Position numbers and translations under genes: made by a program
From: a virus
IMG/VR virus record: IMGVR_UViG_3300017957_000073
Location: 1-24,453 of that record
Strand: one strand, 5' to 3'
DNA length: 24,453 nt
Notes under the pieces: generated by a model
The model's input: only the letters and a program-made list of their open reading frames with translations
Databases searched by the model: none
Told to the model about the DNA's origin: nothing
Shown here: one piece after another, positions 1 to 8,639 of the stretch
Position numbering within the stretch: the stretch's first letter is position 1
How the letters are laid out: each line of letters opens with the position of its first letter

Positions 1-1
1 G

Positions 2-886
2 CGAGGAATTTATAACGTTCAAGATATAGATTTTGATCTAAGTCAGTTTGGATTATTTTTAAGCAATGATACATTGTTTATGACAATACATATTAATAGT
101 TCTGTTAGAACACTAGGTAGAAAAATTATGCCAGGTGATGTAGTTGAACTTCCTCATTTAAAAGATGAATATGCGCTTAATGATTATAGTGTTGCACTAA
201 AACGGTTTTATGTAGTTGACGATGTTAATCGTGCAAGTGAAGGATTTTCGCCTACTTGGTATCCGCATTTATATCGTCTAAAACTAAAACAAATATATGA
301 CGGACAAGAATTTAAAGATATACTCGATCTTCCTGCAGATGAAGACGCTCCAGGAAACGATAAGTTACGTGATTTGCTTTCAACATATGAAAAAGAAATG
401 CAAATTAACAATGCTGTTGTAGACGAAGCAGTTGCTGAGACTCAACAAAGTGGTTATGATGTAACACATTTCTTTACATTACAAACAAACGAAAGTGGAG
501 ATACAGAATTAACTGAAACTGAAGGACCGGATAATCTTAAAACAATGGCTCCGCCTGATAGGCAAGGTTACAAAGGTTATCTTATTGGAAGCACTACTCC
601 TAATGGAGAACCATTTGGTCACGGTATAAGTTTTCCACCGTCACCACAAAACGGTGATTACTTTTTGAGGACAGATTTCTTGCCAAACAGATTATTTAAA
701 TATAAAAATCAACGATGGAATAAAGTACAAGATCTAAGACGTGCTGATATGATCGGCGCAGACACTGCTAATAATCAGAAGGGAGACTTTATTAACAATA
801 GTTCAACTTCAACAGTAGCAGGTGAGACTTTTGACCAGCGTCAAGGATTATCTAAAGCACTTAGACCAAAAGCGGATAATAGTTAA
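2..886 (+). CDS. Neck/connector-region virion structural protein, C-terminal part (5' end outside window)
   Basis: The frame is open from base 2 with no in-frame stop, so the gene begins upstream; a TTG at 74 is an internal codon, not a likely start. About 294 residues are visible. The segment FGLFLSNDTLFMTIHINSS, then LGRKIMPGDVVELPHLKDEY and YALNDYSVALKRFYVVDDV, resembles by memory a conserved structural protein of T4-like marine phages encoded just before gp15. A short segment near the end (about residues 205-245) with NGDYFLRTDFLPNRLFKYK and a following Trp looks like a small beta repeat. By position (T4 order 13-14-15) it may be a gp14-type neck protein, but similarity to T4 gp14 itself was not established. 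Its stop overlaps the next start as TAATG, so translation is probably coupled to gp15. Confidence 0.72.
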   Translation, partial: RGIYNVQDIDFDLSQFGLFLSNDTLFMTIHINSSVRTLGRKIMPGDVVELPHLKDEYALNDYSVALKRFYVVDDVNRASEGFSPTWYPHLYRLKLKQIYDGQEFKDILDLPADEDAPGNDKLRDLLSTYEKEMQINNAVVDEAVAETQQSGYDVTHFFTLQTNESGDTELTETEGPDNLKTMAPPDRQGYKGYLIGSTTPNGEPFGHGISFPPSPQNGDYFLRTDFLPNRLFKYKNQRWNKVQDLRRADMIGADTANNQKGDFINNSSTSTVAGETFDQRQGLSKALRPKADNS

Positions 887-1281
887 TGCAACATTTTTAT
901 GATAAACAAATAAGACGCTACCTTACACAAATTGTAAGGATGATGAGTAATTTTACTTATAAAACAGGAGATAATACTACTATTAAAATTCCTGTAACTT
1001 ATGGCGACTTAACTAGACAAGTTGGATCTATTATTAGAGATAACAGCGAAAATAAAATTCCAAGTGCGCCACGTATGGCTGTATATATTACAGGCTTAGA
1101 AATGGATCGCACACGAACTAGTGATTCTAGTTATGTTAATAAACTTAATATTAGAGAACGTGCATATGATGCAGACGGTAAAGAATATTTAAAAACCGAA
1201 GGCAGAAATTATACTGTAGAACGCCTTATGCCTACTCCTTATACACTTACAGTTAATGTATGTATGGAGTACAAATACTGA
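886..1281 (+). CDS. gp15: gp15-like tail sheath stabiliser, N-terminal fragment (frame broken)
   Basis: This 131-residue ORF begins HFYDKQIRRYLTQIVRMMSN and continues with IPVTYGDLTRQVGSIIRDN and RMAVYITGLEMDRTR. The layout matches T4 gp15, which has FYNSSFRRY, a VPITYASK segment, then a LHLVDFSYN segment. In T4, gp15 caps the tail tube and sheath and joins the tail to the neck. The last residues after VERLMPTPYTLTVNV (CMEYKY) do not fit the family. The expected continuation, WSTNTDQKLQILEQIL, lies in the +1 frame from 1265. The start ATG at 886 overlaps the preceding stop. The protein is therefore the first half of one gp15 gene, separated from the rest by an indel or joined to it by recoding. 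Confidence 0.85.
   Translation: MQHFYDKQIRRYLTQIVRMMSNFTYKTGDNTTIKIPVTYGDLTRQVGSIIRDNSENKIPSAPRMAVYITGLEMDRTRTSDSSYVNKLNIRERAYDADGKEYLKTEGRNYTVERLMPTPYTLTVNVCMEYKY
1252..1267 (+). other. Frame break inside gp15
   Basis: Frame 1 reads GTT AAT GTA TGT ATG GAG and stops at 1281. The frame carrying the conserved continuation reads TGG AGT ACA from 1265. Four bases (TGTA) separate the last conserved codon GTA (1258-1260) from TGG. Alignment by eye to T4 gp15, counting from the shared Pro, calls for two residues here, that is six bases. The simplest reading is a 2-nt loss, for example of GA from GTAGATGTATGG. The local sequence ATGTATGTATGG is a 4-nt tandem repeat, which is prone to slippage. Confidence 0.8.
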
Positions 1282-2533
1282 TCAAAAACTACAAATACTA
1301 GAACAGATATTAATGCTGTTTAATCCAAGTTTAGAAATACAAACTACAGATAACTATGTTGATTGGACATCATTATCTGTAGTTAATTTAGATAATATTC
1401 AGTGGAGTAATCGAAGTATACCTGTAGGAGTCGAAAGCGAAATCGATGTTGCTACGTTAACATTTACTACGCCAATATATATTAGTCCTCCGGCTAAAGT
1501 TAAAAAGCTCGGCGTTATTACTAATATACTTACTGCAATTTTTGCTGATAACGGATTAGAAATTAATTTAGACGATACTGCATATGCAGAAAGTTTAGTT
1601 AGAGAAGCAATAGAAGTTAATGAAAATGGTGAGCTCGAAACTGTAATACAAAATGGTGCAAGAGAAGGTATGACATTTGAAAGTACACTAGTTGCAACTA
1701 GTCACAATAACTATGATTTATTATTCTTAAATGGTGTTGCTAAATTAATTGGTAAAAATGCTGTTATTGGTGCAGAAACCTGGACAGGTTATCTTAAATC
1801 AATTCCGGAAATTTTTCAATCAGGCATTACAGAGCTTAGATTACAAAGACGAGATGGCTTCGGTGATGTTGTAGGAACAGCGTCTATTAATCCGTTAGAT
1901 GAAACTGAACTTGTAATAAACATTGATGCAGATACAATACCTACAGATACTACTATAACAGGCCCTAGTGGAGATCGCAGTAATATAGACTACATCATAG
2001 ACCCTTTAAATTATGATCCTAGAGATCATCTAACAGAATATCCTAGAATTTTACTTTTAGGAAATATAGGTAATACATATAAAAACACAGTTACTACTGA
2101 AACAAAAACAAACACTATTGATACCGGAATACCTTTTGAAGATGTTAGAAATTGGCGTGTGTTAGTAAACGGAACTGAAGTAAAAACAACACACGATATA
2201 AATGGTGATTCTTCTAGTATTAGCGAAACTTATATAATAAAATTTAAAGATTTCCTCAATATAGGCGATAAAGTAGAATATGAATTATACTTTGACGAAG
2301 ACGGACCTGATGCTTGGAAAAATGCAGACGGATCTGATTTTTCGGCATTTGCAAATGACATTGTTGAATGGGATGGCACACGCTGGCATACTATTTTTAA
2401 CTCAAAACAGACTACAACAACAACCTTTACTACAAACTTAAATACTGGTGTCCAATATAAATGGGAAGACGGAGAGTGGGTACTTTCATTTGAAGGTGAA
2501 TATCCAGATGGCACTTGGCGTCTAGCATACTAA
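1256..2533 (+). CDS. gp15: gp15-like tail sheath stabiliser, C-terminal part with long extension
   Basis: This 425-residue ORF overlaps the previous one by 26 nt in another frame. WSTNTDQKLQILEQILMLF matches the T4 gp15 segment FTRYEDDMFQIVEQILPYF in register, followed by IDVATLTFTTPIYISPPAKV, which corresponds to the C-terminal beta region of the family. Together the two ORFs make about 550 residues, against 272 in T4 gp15, so about 280 residues are a C-terminal extension. The extension ends in a Trp-rich tip (VEWDGTRWHT and YKWEDGEWVLSF) resembling small beta repeats of virion adhesins. No ribosome binding site is visible before the ATG at 1256, so independent initiation would need termination-reinitiation. 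Family identity is strong; how the two halves are expressed is not known. Confidence 0.82.
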   Translation: MYVWSTNTDQKLQILEQILMLFNPSLEIQTTDNYVDWTSLSVVNLDNIQWSNRSIPVGVESEIDVATLTFTTPIYISPPAKVKKLGVITNILTAIFADNGLEINLDDTAYAESLVREAIEVNENGELETVIQNGAREGMTFESTLVATSHNNYDLLFLNGVAKLIGKNAVIGAETWTGYLKSIPEIFQSGITELRLQRRDGFGDVVGTASINPLDETELVINIDADTIPTDTTITGPSGDRSNIDYIIDPLNYDPRDHLTEYPRILLLGNIGNTYKNTVTTETKTNTIDTGIPFEDVRNWRVLVNGTEVKTTHDINGDSSSISETYIIKFKDFLNIGDKVEYELYFDEDGPDAWKNADGSDFSAFANDIVEWDGTRWHTIFNSKQTTTTTFTTNLNTGVQYKWEDGEWVLSFEGEYPDGTWRLAY

Positions 2534-2546
2534 GATAATTATTAGT

Positions 2547-2984
2547 ATGAGCAATATTGTTTGTAGCGGTGCATTAGTTTATGCACTTGACACTAAAAGA
2601 TTCTTATTTTTACACAGAGCAAATGGTAAACAAAAAGACCTCTGGGGGCTTGTTGGTGGCACAAACGAAGGTGCTGAGACTCCTTGGGAGGGCCTAAAAA
2701 GAGAAATATTTGAAGAAATAGGAACTATTAACATTGTTAAAACAATGCCTTTAGAAACTTTTGTATCTAAAGATACTAAGTTTTTATTTCATACATATCT
2801 TTGTATCGTAAAAGAAGAATTTTTACCAAAATTAAATATCGAACACAATGGTTATGCTTGGGTAGAATTTGGAAATTGGCCTCGACAATTACATCACGGA
2901 CTTCGCAACACGTTACAAAACAAAGCAAATTTAAAAAAATTAGAAACAGTATTTCAAGTAGTGGATCTTATAGAATATGAGTAG
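2547..2984 (+). CDS. Nudix hydrolase
   Basis: The protein has 145 residues, typical for a single Nudix domain. The Nudix box GX5EX7REUXEEXG is complete: Gly38, Glu44, Arg52-Glu53, Glu56-Glu57 and Gly59, with Thr60 in place of the usual final hydrophobic residue. Family members hydrolyse a nucleoside diphosphate linked to another group, using metal ions held by the box glutamates; the substrate cannot be read from the box. The upstream segment DTKRFLFLHRANGKQKDLW and the following GLVGG resemble GDP-mannose or NTP-type Nudix enzymes. The gene starts 13 nt after gp15 and its end overlaps the cupin-like gene by 8 nt. A cytoplasmic role in nucleotide metabolism during infection is the plausible inference. 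Confidence 0.9.
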   Translation: MSNIVCSGALVYALDTKRFLFLHRANGKQKDLWGLVGGTNEGAETPWEGLKREIFEEIGTINIVKTMPLETFVSKDTKFLFHTYLCIVKEEFLPKLNIEHNGYAWVEFGNWPRQLHHGLRNTLQNKANLKKLETVFQVVDLIEYE

Positions 2985-3351
2985 TGTTATAAAATTCGAA
3001 GGTGGATACGAAATTCATTGGATTTCGAAAGAAGAATATTCATCCAAAATTATTGTTTTTGAAAAAGCAGGTGTTAAGACCGATATGATTTTTCACACTA
3101 AAGGAACAAAGTCTTGGTTTATTAATGCTGGAAGTTTTAAAGTTCGTTGGATTGATACTAGCAACGGTGTACTGCAAGAAAAAGAATTAAATGAAGGAGA
3201 TGTTTGGGACATTTTAGCGTTAACTCCGCATAGTTTAGAAAGTGTTTATCCTAATTCTTCTATAACAGAAGTAAACAATAATATTTCAAAAGACGATAAA
3301 CACGTTATAATTTCAAGTCAAACATTTAAACAAGGAGAAGAAAATGTTTAG
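2977..3351 (+). CDS. Cupin-fold protein, resembling sugar-phosphate isomerase cupins
   Basis: The protein has 124 residues and a single beta-barrel pattern. The first cupin stretch is MIFHTKGTKSWFINAGSFKV (about residues 37-56) and the second is LNEGDVWDILALTPHSLESV (71-90). The spacing resembles the C-terminal cupin of type II mannose-6-phosphate isomerase/GDP-mannose pyrophosphorylase. Of the usual metal ligands, His40 and His85 are present, but the HxH pair of motif 1 reads HTK, so metal binding and catalysis are uncertain. It overlaps the Nudix gene by 8 nt and the next gene by 8 nt, which indicates coupled translation. The two neighbours could act on the same nucleotide-sugar, but this is only inferred from adjacency. 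Confidence 0.65.
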   Translation: MSSVIKFEGGYEIHWISKEEYSSKIIVFEKAGVKTDMIFHTKGTKSWFINAGSFKVRWIDTSNGVLQEKELNEGDVWDILALTPHSLESVYPNSSITEVNNNISKDDKHVIISSQTFKQGEENV

Positions 3352-3613
3352 TTTAGAACATAGCAAAACATTTTTAGATGATTACAATAAACTCAAATAC
3401 GAAATAGATTCTATTAGTGATATTGACAAAAAGAGCGAGCTAAACGGTCTGCTAAGGAAACTTCATTTAGAAGTTAAAAAGATAGATATGCACCATTTGG
3501 AAATTAACCCACACAACCAACTAGGTCAAAAAGCAGACGACACAAAGTCTAATATTAATTCTATTAGAAATCAAATTAAAACAAAACTAAAAGAATATAA
3601 GAAGCACAGTTAA
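3344..3613 (+). CDS. Small charged protein, function unknown
   Basis: The protein has 89 residues and is rich in Lys, Asp, Glu and Asn, with a predicted mostly helical composition (for example LEHSKTFLDDYNKLKYEIDS and LRKLHLEVKKIDMHHLEI). It has no signal peptide, membrane segment or motif I recognise. The start ATG at 3344 follows a good ribosome binding site (AAGGAGAAGAAAATG) lying within the end of the cupin-like gene. It is the last gene of the left arm. Its stop codon TAA (3611-3613) overlaps the stop of the opposing 1673-residue gene and sits in a hairpin. Confidence 0.75.
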   Translation: MFSLEHSKTFLDDYNKLKYEIDSISDIDKKSELNGLLRKLHLEVKKIDMHHLEINPHNQLGQKADDTKSNINSIRNQIKTKLKEYKKHS

Positions 3614-3625
3614 GCCTGTGCTTCT
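3600..3625. terminator. Bidirectional hairpin terminator between convergent arms
   Basis: AGAAGCACAG (3600-3609) is the exact reverse complement of CTGTGCTTCT (3616-3625), giving a 10-bp stem with the 6-nt loop TTAAGC. Both arms' stop codons lie in the loop. Read on the - strand, the stem is followed by TTATATTCTTTTAG, a T-rich tail typical of intrinsic termination. On the + strand the tail is TCCCCATCTT, which is weaker, so termination of the left arm may be less efficient. Confidence 0.75.
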
Positions 3626-6600
3626 CCCCATCTTAAAATAAGCGATGCATTAACATCAGCACCACTAATCTTATACACATTAATTGCTAATACATCTGGT
3701 CCATTAGGGAAAGTACCTCTACCGCCTATTGACGTAGTTGTAAGTTCTTTAAGTTTGTCAAGTGACAGCGTTTCAGTTTCACCTGGATTTGAAATAAACG
3801 AAAATACTGTCTCACCTGGTTGTGCATACGGAGGTTGACTTAGGTTAAATGTTATCGTATCAGTTGCGGCAAATGTTCCTCTAAAACTTTGTGTGAAACT
3901 AACCTGATAATATGTTGCAGTACCAAACAATAATTCTTTCACACCAGCCACTCTAGTGTTAGCAGGAAATTCAGTTTGTGTATCAGCAACAAGGCTGTTA
4001 ATCGTTGTTCCTGCTGATTCCCAGCTAGTTTCTGTAAAGTATAATACGTTGCTGTTAGAATATGTTGAACTTGTTCCTTGTTTAGCAAAACTAAGAGTAA
4101 TATTAGATGCACCTTGTGACCCACCGGTTTGATCAGAGCCGGTCCATTCGCCTGACATTTTAATTCTAGTAAAAGTACTACCGTTCCGACTTCTATTAAT
4201 TTCCCTAATTACATTAGGAGTTCTACTACCAGTTTTGTTTGAAAAGTCTCCGCTAACACTAGCACTTAGGAATATATCACCTACTTCTAATCCACTAACA
4301 TCATACTCACTGTTTGGTATAAACCAATCATCATCACCATTCTGTAATGCATCAAGACCAGCGCCAGTCCAGTACCAAGGTGTAAAGTTAGAAGTTACTT
4401 GGCCTTCTATTGTTGCAGTTGGCGTCACCACTGATGCGCCGCCTGCCCAGTTTACAGAACCACCTAGTGCAATCTGTGCAAAACTAGGCTGACCGCCTGC
4501 GGCCTCACTTGTTAATCCATTCCAAGCAATATCGTTAGGATTGTCAGGATAGTTTTGAGGATTTAGTACACCTTCAATAATTATTCCGCCCGAGCCAGTG
4601 TCGGAAGTAATAGATAGTGAATCTAGCAATAACTGTGCTCTATTTAATAGCTCTCTTTCACCTAAATCACCTGTTACAGCGTTTGATACGCTAGGAGCAA
4701 GTCTTATTAAGAAAGCAGTTTGTTTAGTTGTACTTATAGGAACACCCGTAGTAACATAGTTAAAAATATATCCTCGATCTTCGTCAAACAACCCGTCAAT
4801 CATATAAGCAGAACCCCAGTGGCTAATAATTGGACTTGTTGTACTACTTACTAATACTGCTCCTGAATTATCGCTGTGTGTTGAAGCAGATCCAGCAGTA
4901 TAAGTTCTTGTTGCACCGGCAGCAAAATTTGTTAATGTTGCGCCTCTATTACAACCTGTTAATTGATTAGTAGTATCGTTTTTACCAGTATACGAAATCA
5001 ATTCATTATTAATATATACTTGTCCACTTTCAGGGAATAAAGAAGTATTGTCTAATGTAATAGTCTGTTGTGTTGCATCGATTGCACCGTTTAGTCTTGA
5101 TCTAGCACCTTCGTTAGTAACTTCATAACGTACAGGTAAGTTACCAGTACGCATATAAGCCTCGGTATTTAGGTTATTACCTTTTAATCTGTGTGCATAT
5201 ACATAATCACCATTTGGACCACGGAACATCCAGTCAATGAATCCAGCACCGTACCAACTAAATTGAATACCGATCATCTGCATTTTTGTTACGTCAACTT
5301 CGTATCCGCTTGGACCGGTTCCGTCACATCTATCTAAGTTCCATTCGCTTTGCGGAATAACAATATCTTCAACTTTGGATATTTTGGCGCCTGTGATATT
5401 TGAAACCCCTCTAAAATCAGGAGTAACATACATTTTAATATTATCAACAATGTGCGAAACAACGTGTGTCATTCCTCGTATAACAATTCTATCGCCTTCT
5501 TGCAATTGATCTTGAAAGCGTGTGTTAGTACCGTTAACTTCATTTTCATCTGAATTAACTGATATAGTTCCTGCACATTGAAATGTAGCAGATCTTCTAA
5601 CAACTGATAATTGCTGTCCGTCATATTGGAAGAAAATACCATTTTGATCGTCAAACGGTCCCGAACGAACAACAGCACCGTGCCAGGTTAGTGTAGCAAC
5701 TTGACATTGAGGTCCTACTTCGCCTGTGGTGCTTCCTAATGCTGTTTTAGCGTTTACAGTAAATGTTCTTTCGTCAATAATACTGTTTACAGTATAGTCA
5801 TTATCATAGCCTGTTGTGTTTACGCCTACAAGTCTAATTTTACACCCTGATTGTAAACCGTGATCTTGGTCGTCCATTATAATAGTAATTAAACTTCCAG
5901 AAGCAGTATCTGCGGCAGTAACACTTCTTACATCATAACTAGGAGCAAATAGTGCGCCTGTGTTGTACATTGCTCCTTTACCTGATTGATATCTAATGTA
6001 CTTTTTACTTTGACGTATTGCTTGAGCACCGTGTTGTGGTCCGCCAGTGCCTAGTTGTACACCGCCATCAAAAGCTCTATGACTAAAGAACGCATCTGGT
6101 CTTGCATAAACAAGTCCGTCTATATCTGTTGTTGTATCTACAGTACCTGGATTACGTGTAATATATCTTAACGAGGTTAAAGAAGGAATTTCTGATATAA
6201 AAAATGGTCCGCCTGCAATAGCGTGATTGTTAGAACCGTCGTCAGAACCAATACTTACATTAATACTAGCACCAGGGACTAGTCCGTGATTGTTATCAAA
6301 ATCAACTTGAATAGTTGCAATAGAACTATATGTTACTGGAGAACTAATTCCTAATTGACTTGTAGTTGCTTGAGACACCGAAACTGCAGAATAAACATCA
6401 AAAGTATCACCTAATACTGATGTACCGGTAACGTCATAGATATTAGATATTTCTCCGCCATCAACTTGTACACGGAATGTTACATCATTAGCAGGACTTG
6501 TACCTCCTAAATTATCTCCTGTAACAGTATATTGTTCTCCGTCGTATATTTCTGAGCCGCCGTCATTAACACCGCCAAATATATAACCTCCACTATCTCT

Positions 6601-8631
6601 AGTAATGTTAATATCACCGTTTGATGCTACTGGGTTAGTTGATTGTGTTCCACTAAGACCGCTGAATGTTCCTGTACCCGAACCGTTGCCTGTTAATAAT
6701 ATTACTTCTGTGATAGAACCTACTGTACTATCTTCAGCAGTTGCAGTCACTTTTAAGTATAAATCATTGTCTGGAGTTAAGCCGCCAACTTGTGTTCCTA
6801 AAATTTTAATAGTATCGCCTATATTATAACCACTTCCTGGAGTATCTACACCTACAATATCATAAAGATCATTGTCTACATTAACAAAGAATGTAGCATT
6901 TGATGCTGTGCCAGCAACGTTGTTTGATGTACTTAAAATAATGTTGTTGTATGTTTGTGTATTACCAATAAAAGAAGTTGTTATAGCATCGTTTAGTGTA
7001 ATAGTATTACCGTTAATTGATGTAATAATCCTCTGTTCGGGTGTAGTAGAATCAAACCAATCATCTGGAATAGCCATACCAGTGGTAATTCCAGTAGCAT
7101 CTTCTAGTTCAATTTCTGTTGCACCTGAGGAAACTCCGGTTTCTACTCTAACTGTTTTAACGCTTCCGCCATTAAGTCCGGTTCCTGCTACACCAGTAAC
7201 CTGTGTGCCTGTTGGAATACCAGTTCCTGTTAATGGTGCTCCATTTGGCGGAGTTGCAGTTGCAGAAAATGCAATAAAGTTTGAACCCGAAGGAACAATT
7301 AATGGTGTTGTAAAACTTCCGTTGGAACCATTACTTGATACACTAAATGTTGGTGTTCCAATATCAGCTCCTGTGTAAAAATCGGCCGCTCTAAGTTGTG
7401 TAGATGATGTTGCAAGAATTTGATTATTAGAAGTACCTACTTTTGCCTTTGCATAGTAAGTAAAAGTTGTAGTGCTAGGTATATCATAAACAATAAATGT
7501 TCCTTCTGCTCTATTAAATCCTACAATACTTGATGCTAGTGCTTTAATAGTAATTGCATCACCAGTTGACAATCCGTGTGGTCCGACTGTTGTTACAGTA
7601 ATTAAAGAAGCACCAATTCCTGAATTCCCTGCTGATGCATCAGTTACAACTGTGCTTACTGGAATATCAGATGCATTGATTTCGTATGTTGCTGGATACC
7701 CTCTTTGCATAGAAATCGCTTGCCACTTTGTAGGTTGTAGTCCATACTCAAAGTCAGCATCGATCATTGCTTGTGGTAATCCAACACGCATACGTTCAAT
7801 AGCATCTGTACCAAAATCGTATGGTCTTACCTTTTGTTCTGCACTTTCTAAAAATAGCTGAATCTTGTCTGTACTAGCCATATCAGAAGTACTGTACTTA
7901 AAGTTAATAATAGTTGTACCATTATTAATAGATAAGGCCCTTGGAAAACCTTCAGAATCACCTGCTGTAAATTTAGTTTCGGCTCCTCTAGTAGGATCGG
8001 TGAAACTGTATATAACTTCGTTAGATGTTACATTACTAATAATTAATAAGTCTTCTAACTCAATTTTTCCTAAAATTTCAATACGCCCTAAACCGACTTC
8101 TAAAGTTGGAGTAGAACTTAATCCGTTTTGTATAACAGCAACTAAGCCATCTAACAATGCAGTGACTCGACCCGAGGTGCCTTCTTCTACTGCCGCTCCT
8201 GTAGCTACTTGTGTAGAATCTGCTTGCTCTGGACTTGGATTAATAACATTAGTAATAATGTAAGTATTAATAGTATCTCTTAAAAACTGGTATGCTTCAT
8301 ATTCAGGTATTCTATTACCATCAATTTGCGGAACTTCTTTATTCCAATAAAAGCCTGATACTCGTCGTGTTTCTTCGTTGCCTCCGTAGCGAATATCAAA
8401 TAATAATGCATCTATAACATATTCGCTATCTCGTAAACATTTGGCTTCGTCGTATGTATATCCTACATAATCTGGATTAGCGGCGTCAACTTGATTTTGT
8501 ATATAAGCAACAATTTCTTGTTGTAAAAATGTTTTATTTTGTGAAATTAGATCGTATGCATTAGGTCTAGAGTTATCGTCTATACCCAACCCTGGACTAA
8601 AAACATATTCTTTAATTAACTTCTTTGCCAT
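3610..8631 (-). CDS. Large virion structural protein (1673 residues), baseplate or fibre associated
   Basis: The start ATG at 8631 follows AGGATAAAAG. Residues about 29-95 form a helical module (FLQQEIVAYI, then KCLRDSEYVIDALLFDIRY) that also occurs four times in the 2587-residue protein. Residues about 280-1050 contain several beta domains with an HGL-x2-G signature (HGLSTGDAITI, HGLVPGASINV, HGLQSGCKIRL) and two glycine-rich GGLTPDND/GGTSPAND repeats. A core near residues 885-1210, including LGTGGPQHGAQAIRQSKKYI, RIVIRGMTHVVSHIV and NTEAYMRTGNLPVRYEVTNE, resembles by memory a conserved virion protein of marine T4-like phages. The C-terminus ends GPDVLAINVYKISGADVNAS and LRWGEAQA. It lacks a signal peptide and membrane segments. 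A structural role is well supported; its exact place in the virion is not. Confidence 0.85.
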   Translation of the reverse strand: MAKKLIKEYVFSPGLGIDDNSRPNAYDLISQNKTFLQQEIVAYIQNQVDAANPDYVGYTYDEAKCLRDSEYVIDALLFDIRYGGNEETRRVSGFYWNKEVPQIDGNRIPEYEAYQFLRDTINTYIITNVINPSPEQADSTQVATGAAVEEGTSGRVTALLDGLVAVIQNGLSSTPTLEVGLGRIEILGKIELEDLLIISNVTSNEVIYSFTDPTRGAETKFTAGDSEGFPRALSINNGTTIINFKYSTSDMASTDKIQLFLESAEQKVRPYDFGTDAIERMRVGLPQAMIDADFEYGLQPTKWQAISMQRGYPATYEINASDIPVSTVVTDASAGNSGIGASLITVTTVGPHGLSTGDAITIKALASSIVGFNRAEGTFIVYDIPSTTTFTYYAKAKVGTSNNQILATSSTQLRAADFYTGADIGTPTFSVSSNGSNGSFTTPLIVPSGSNFIAFSATATPPNGAPLTGTGIPTGTQVTGVAGTGLNGGSVKTVRVETGVSSGATEIELEDATGITTGMAIPDDWFDSTTPEQRIITSINGNTITLNDAITTSFIGNTQTYNNIILSTSNNVAGTASNATFFVNVDNDLYDIVGVDTPGSGYNIGDTIKILGTQVGGLTPDNDLYLKVTATAEDSTVGSITEVILLTGNGSGTGTFSGLSGTQSTNPVASNGDINITRDSGGYIFGGVNDGGSEIYDGEQYTVTGDNLGGTSPANDVTFRVQVDGGEISNIYDVTGTSVLGDTFDVYSAVSVSQATTSQLGISSPVTYSSIATIQVDFDNNHGLVPGASINVSIGSDDGSNNHAIAGGPFFISEIPSLTSLRYITRNPGTVDTTTDIDGLVYARPDAFFSHRAFDGGVQLGTGGPQHGAQAIRQSKKYIRYQSGKGAMYNTGALFAPSYDVRSVTAADTASGSLITIIMDDQDHGLQSGCKIRLVGVNTTGYDNDYTVNSIIDERTFTVNAKTALGSTTGEVGPQCQVATLTWHGAVVRSGPFDDQNGIFFQYDGQQLSVVRRSATFQCAGTISVNSDENEVNGTNTRFQDQLQEGDRIVIRGMTHVVSHIVDNIKMYVTPDFRGVSNITGAKISKVEDIVIPQSEWNLDRCDGTGPSGYEVDVTKMQMIGIQFSWYGAGFIDWMFRGPNGDYVYAHRLKGNNLNTEAYMRTGNLPVRYEVTNEGARSRLNGAIDATQQTITLDNTSLFPESGQVYINNELISYTGKNDTTNQLTGCNRGATLTNFAAGATRTYTAGSASTHSDNSGAVLVSSTTSPIISHWGSAYMIDGLFDEDRGYIFNYVTTGVPISTTKQTAFLIRLAPSVSNAVTGDLGERELLNRAQLLLDSLSITSDTGSGGIIIEGVLNPQNYPDNPNDIAWNGLTSEAAGGQPSFAQIALGGSVNWAGGASVVTPTATIEGQVTSNFTPWYWTGAGLDALQNGDDDWFIPNSEYDVSGLEVGDIFLSASVSGDFSNKTGSRTPNVIREINRSRNGSTFTRIKMSGEWTGSDQTGGSQGASNITLSFAKQGTSSTYSNSNVLYFTETSWESAGTTINSLVADTQTEFPANTRVAGVKELLFGTATYYQVSFTQSFRGTFAATDTITFNLSQPPYAQPGETVFSFISNPGETETLSLDKLKELTTTSIGGRGTFPNGPDVLAINVYKISGADVNASLILRWGEAQA

Positions 8632-8639
8632 CTTTTATC

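Noticed and set aside
74-76. TTG at 74 as the start of the first gene
   Set aside because: The frame is open back to base 2 and the upstream residues fit the same protein family, so the gene is cut by the window edge.
6872-7378. 168-residue + strand frame inside the 1673-residue gene
   Set aside because: Shadow of the Gly/Thr-rich coding sequence on the other strand, with no promoter or recognisable domain.
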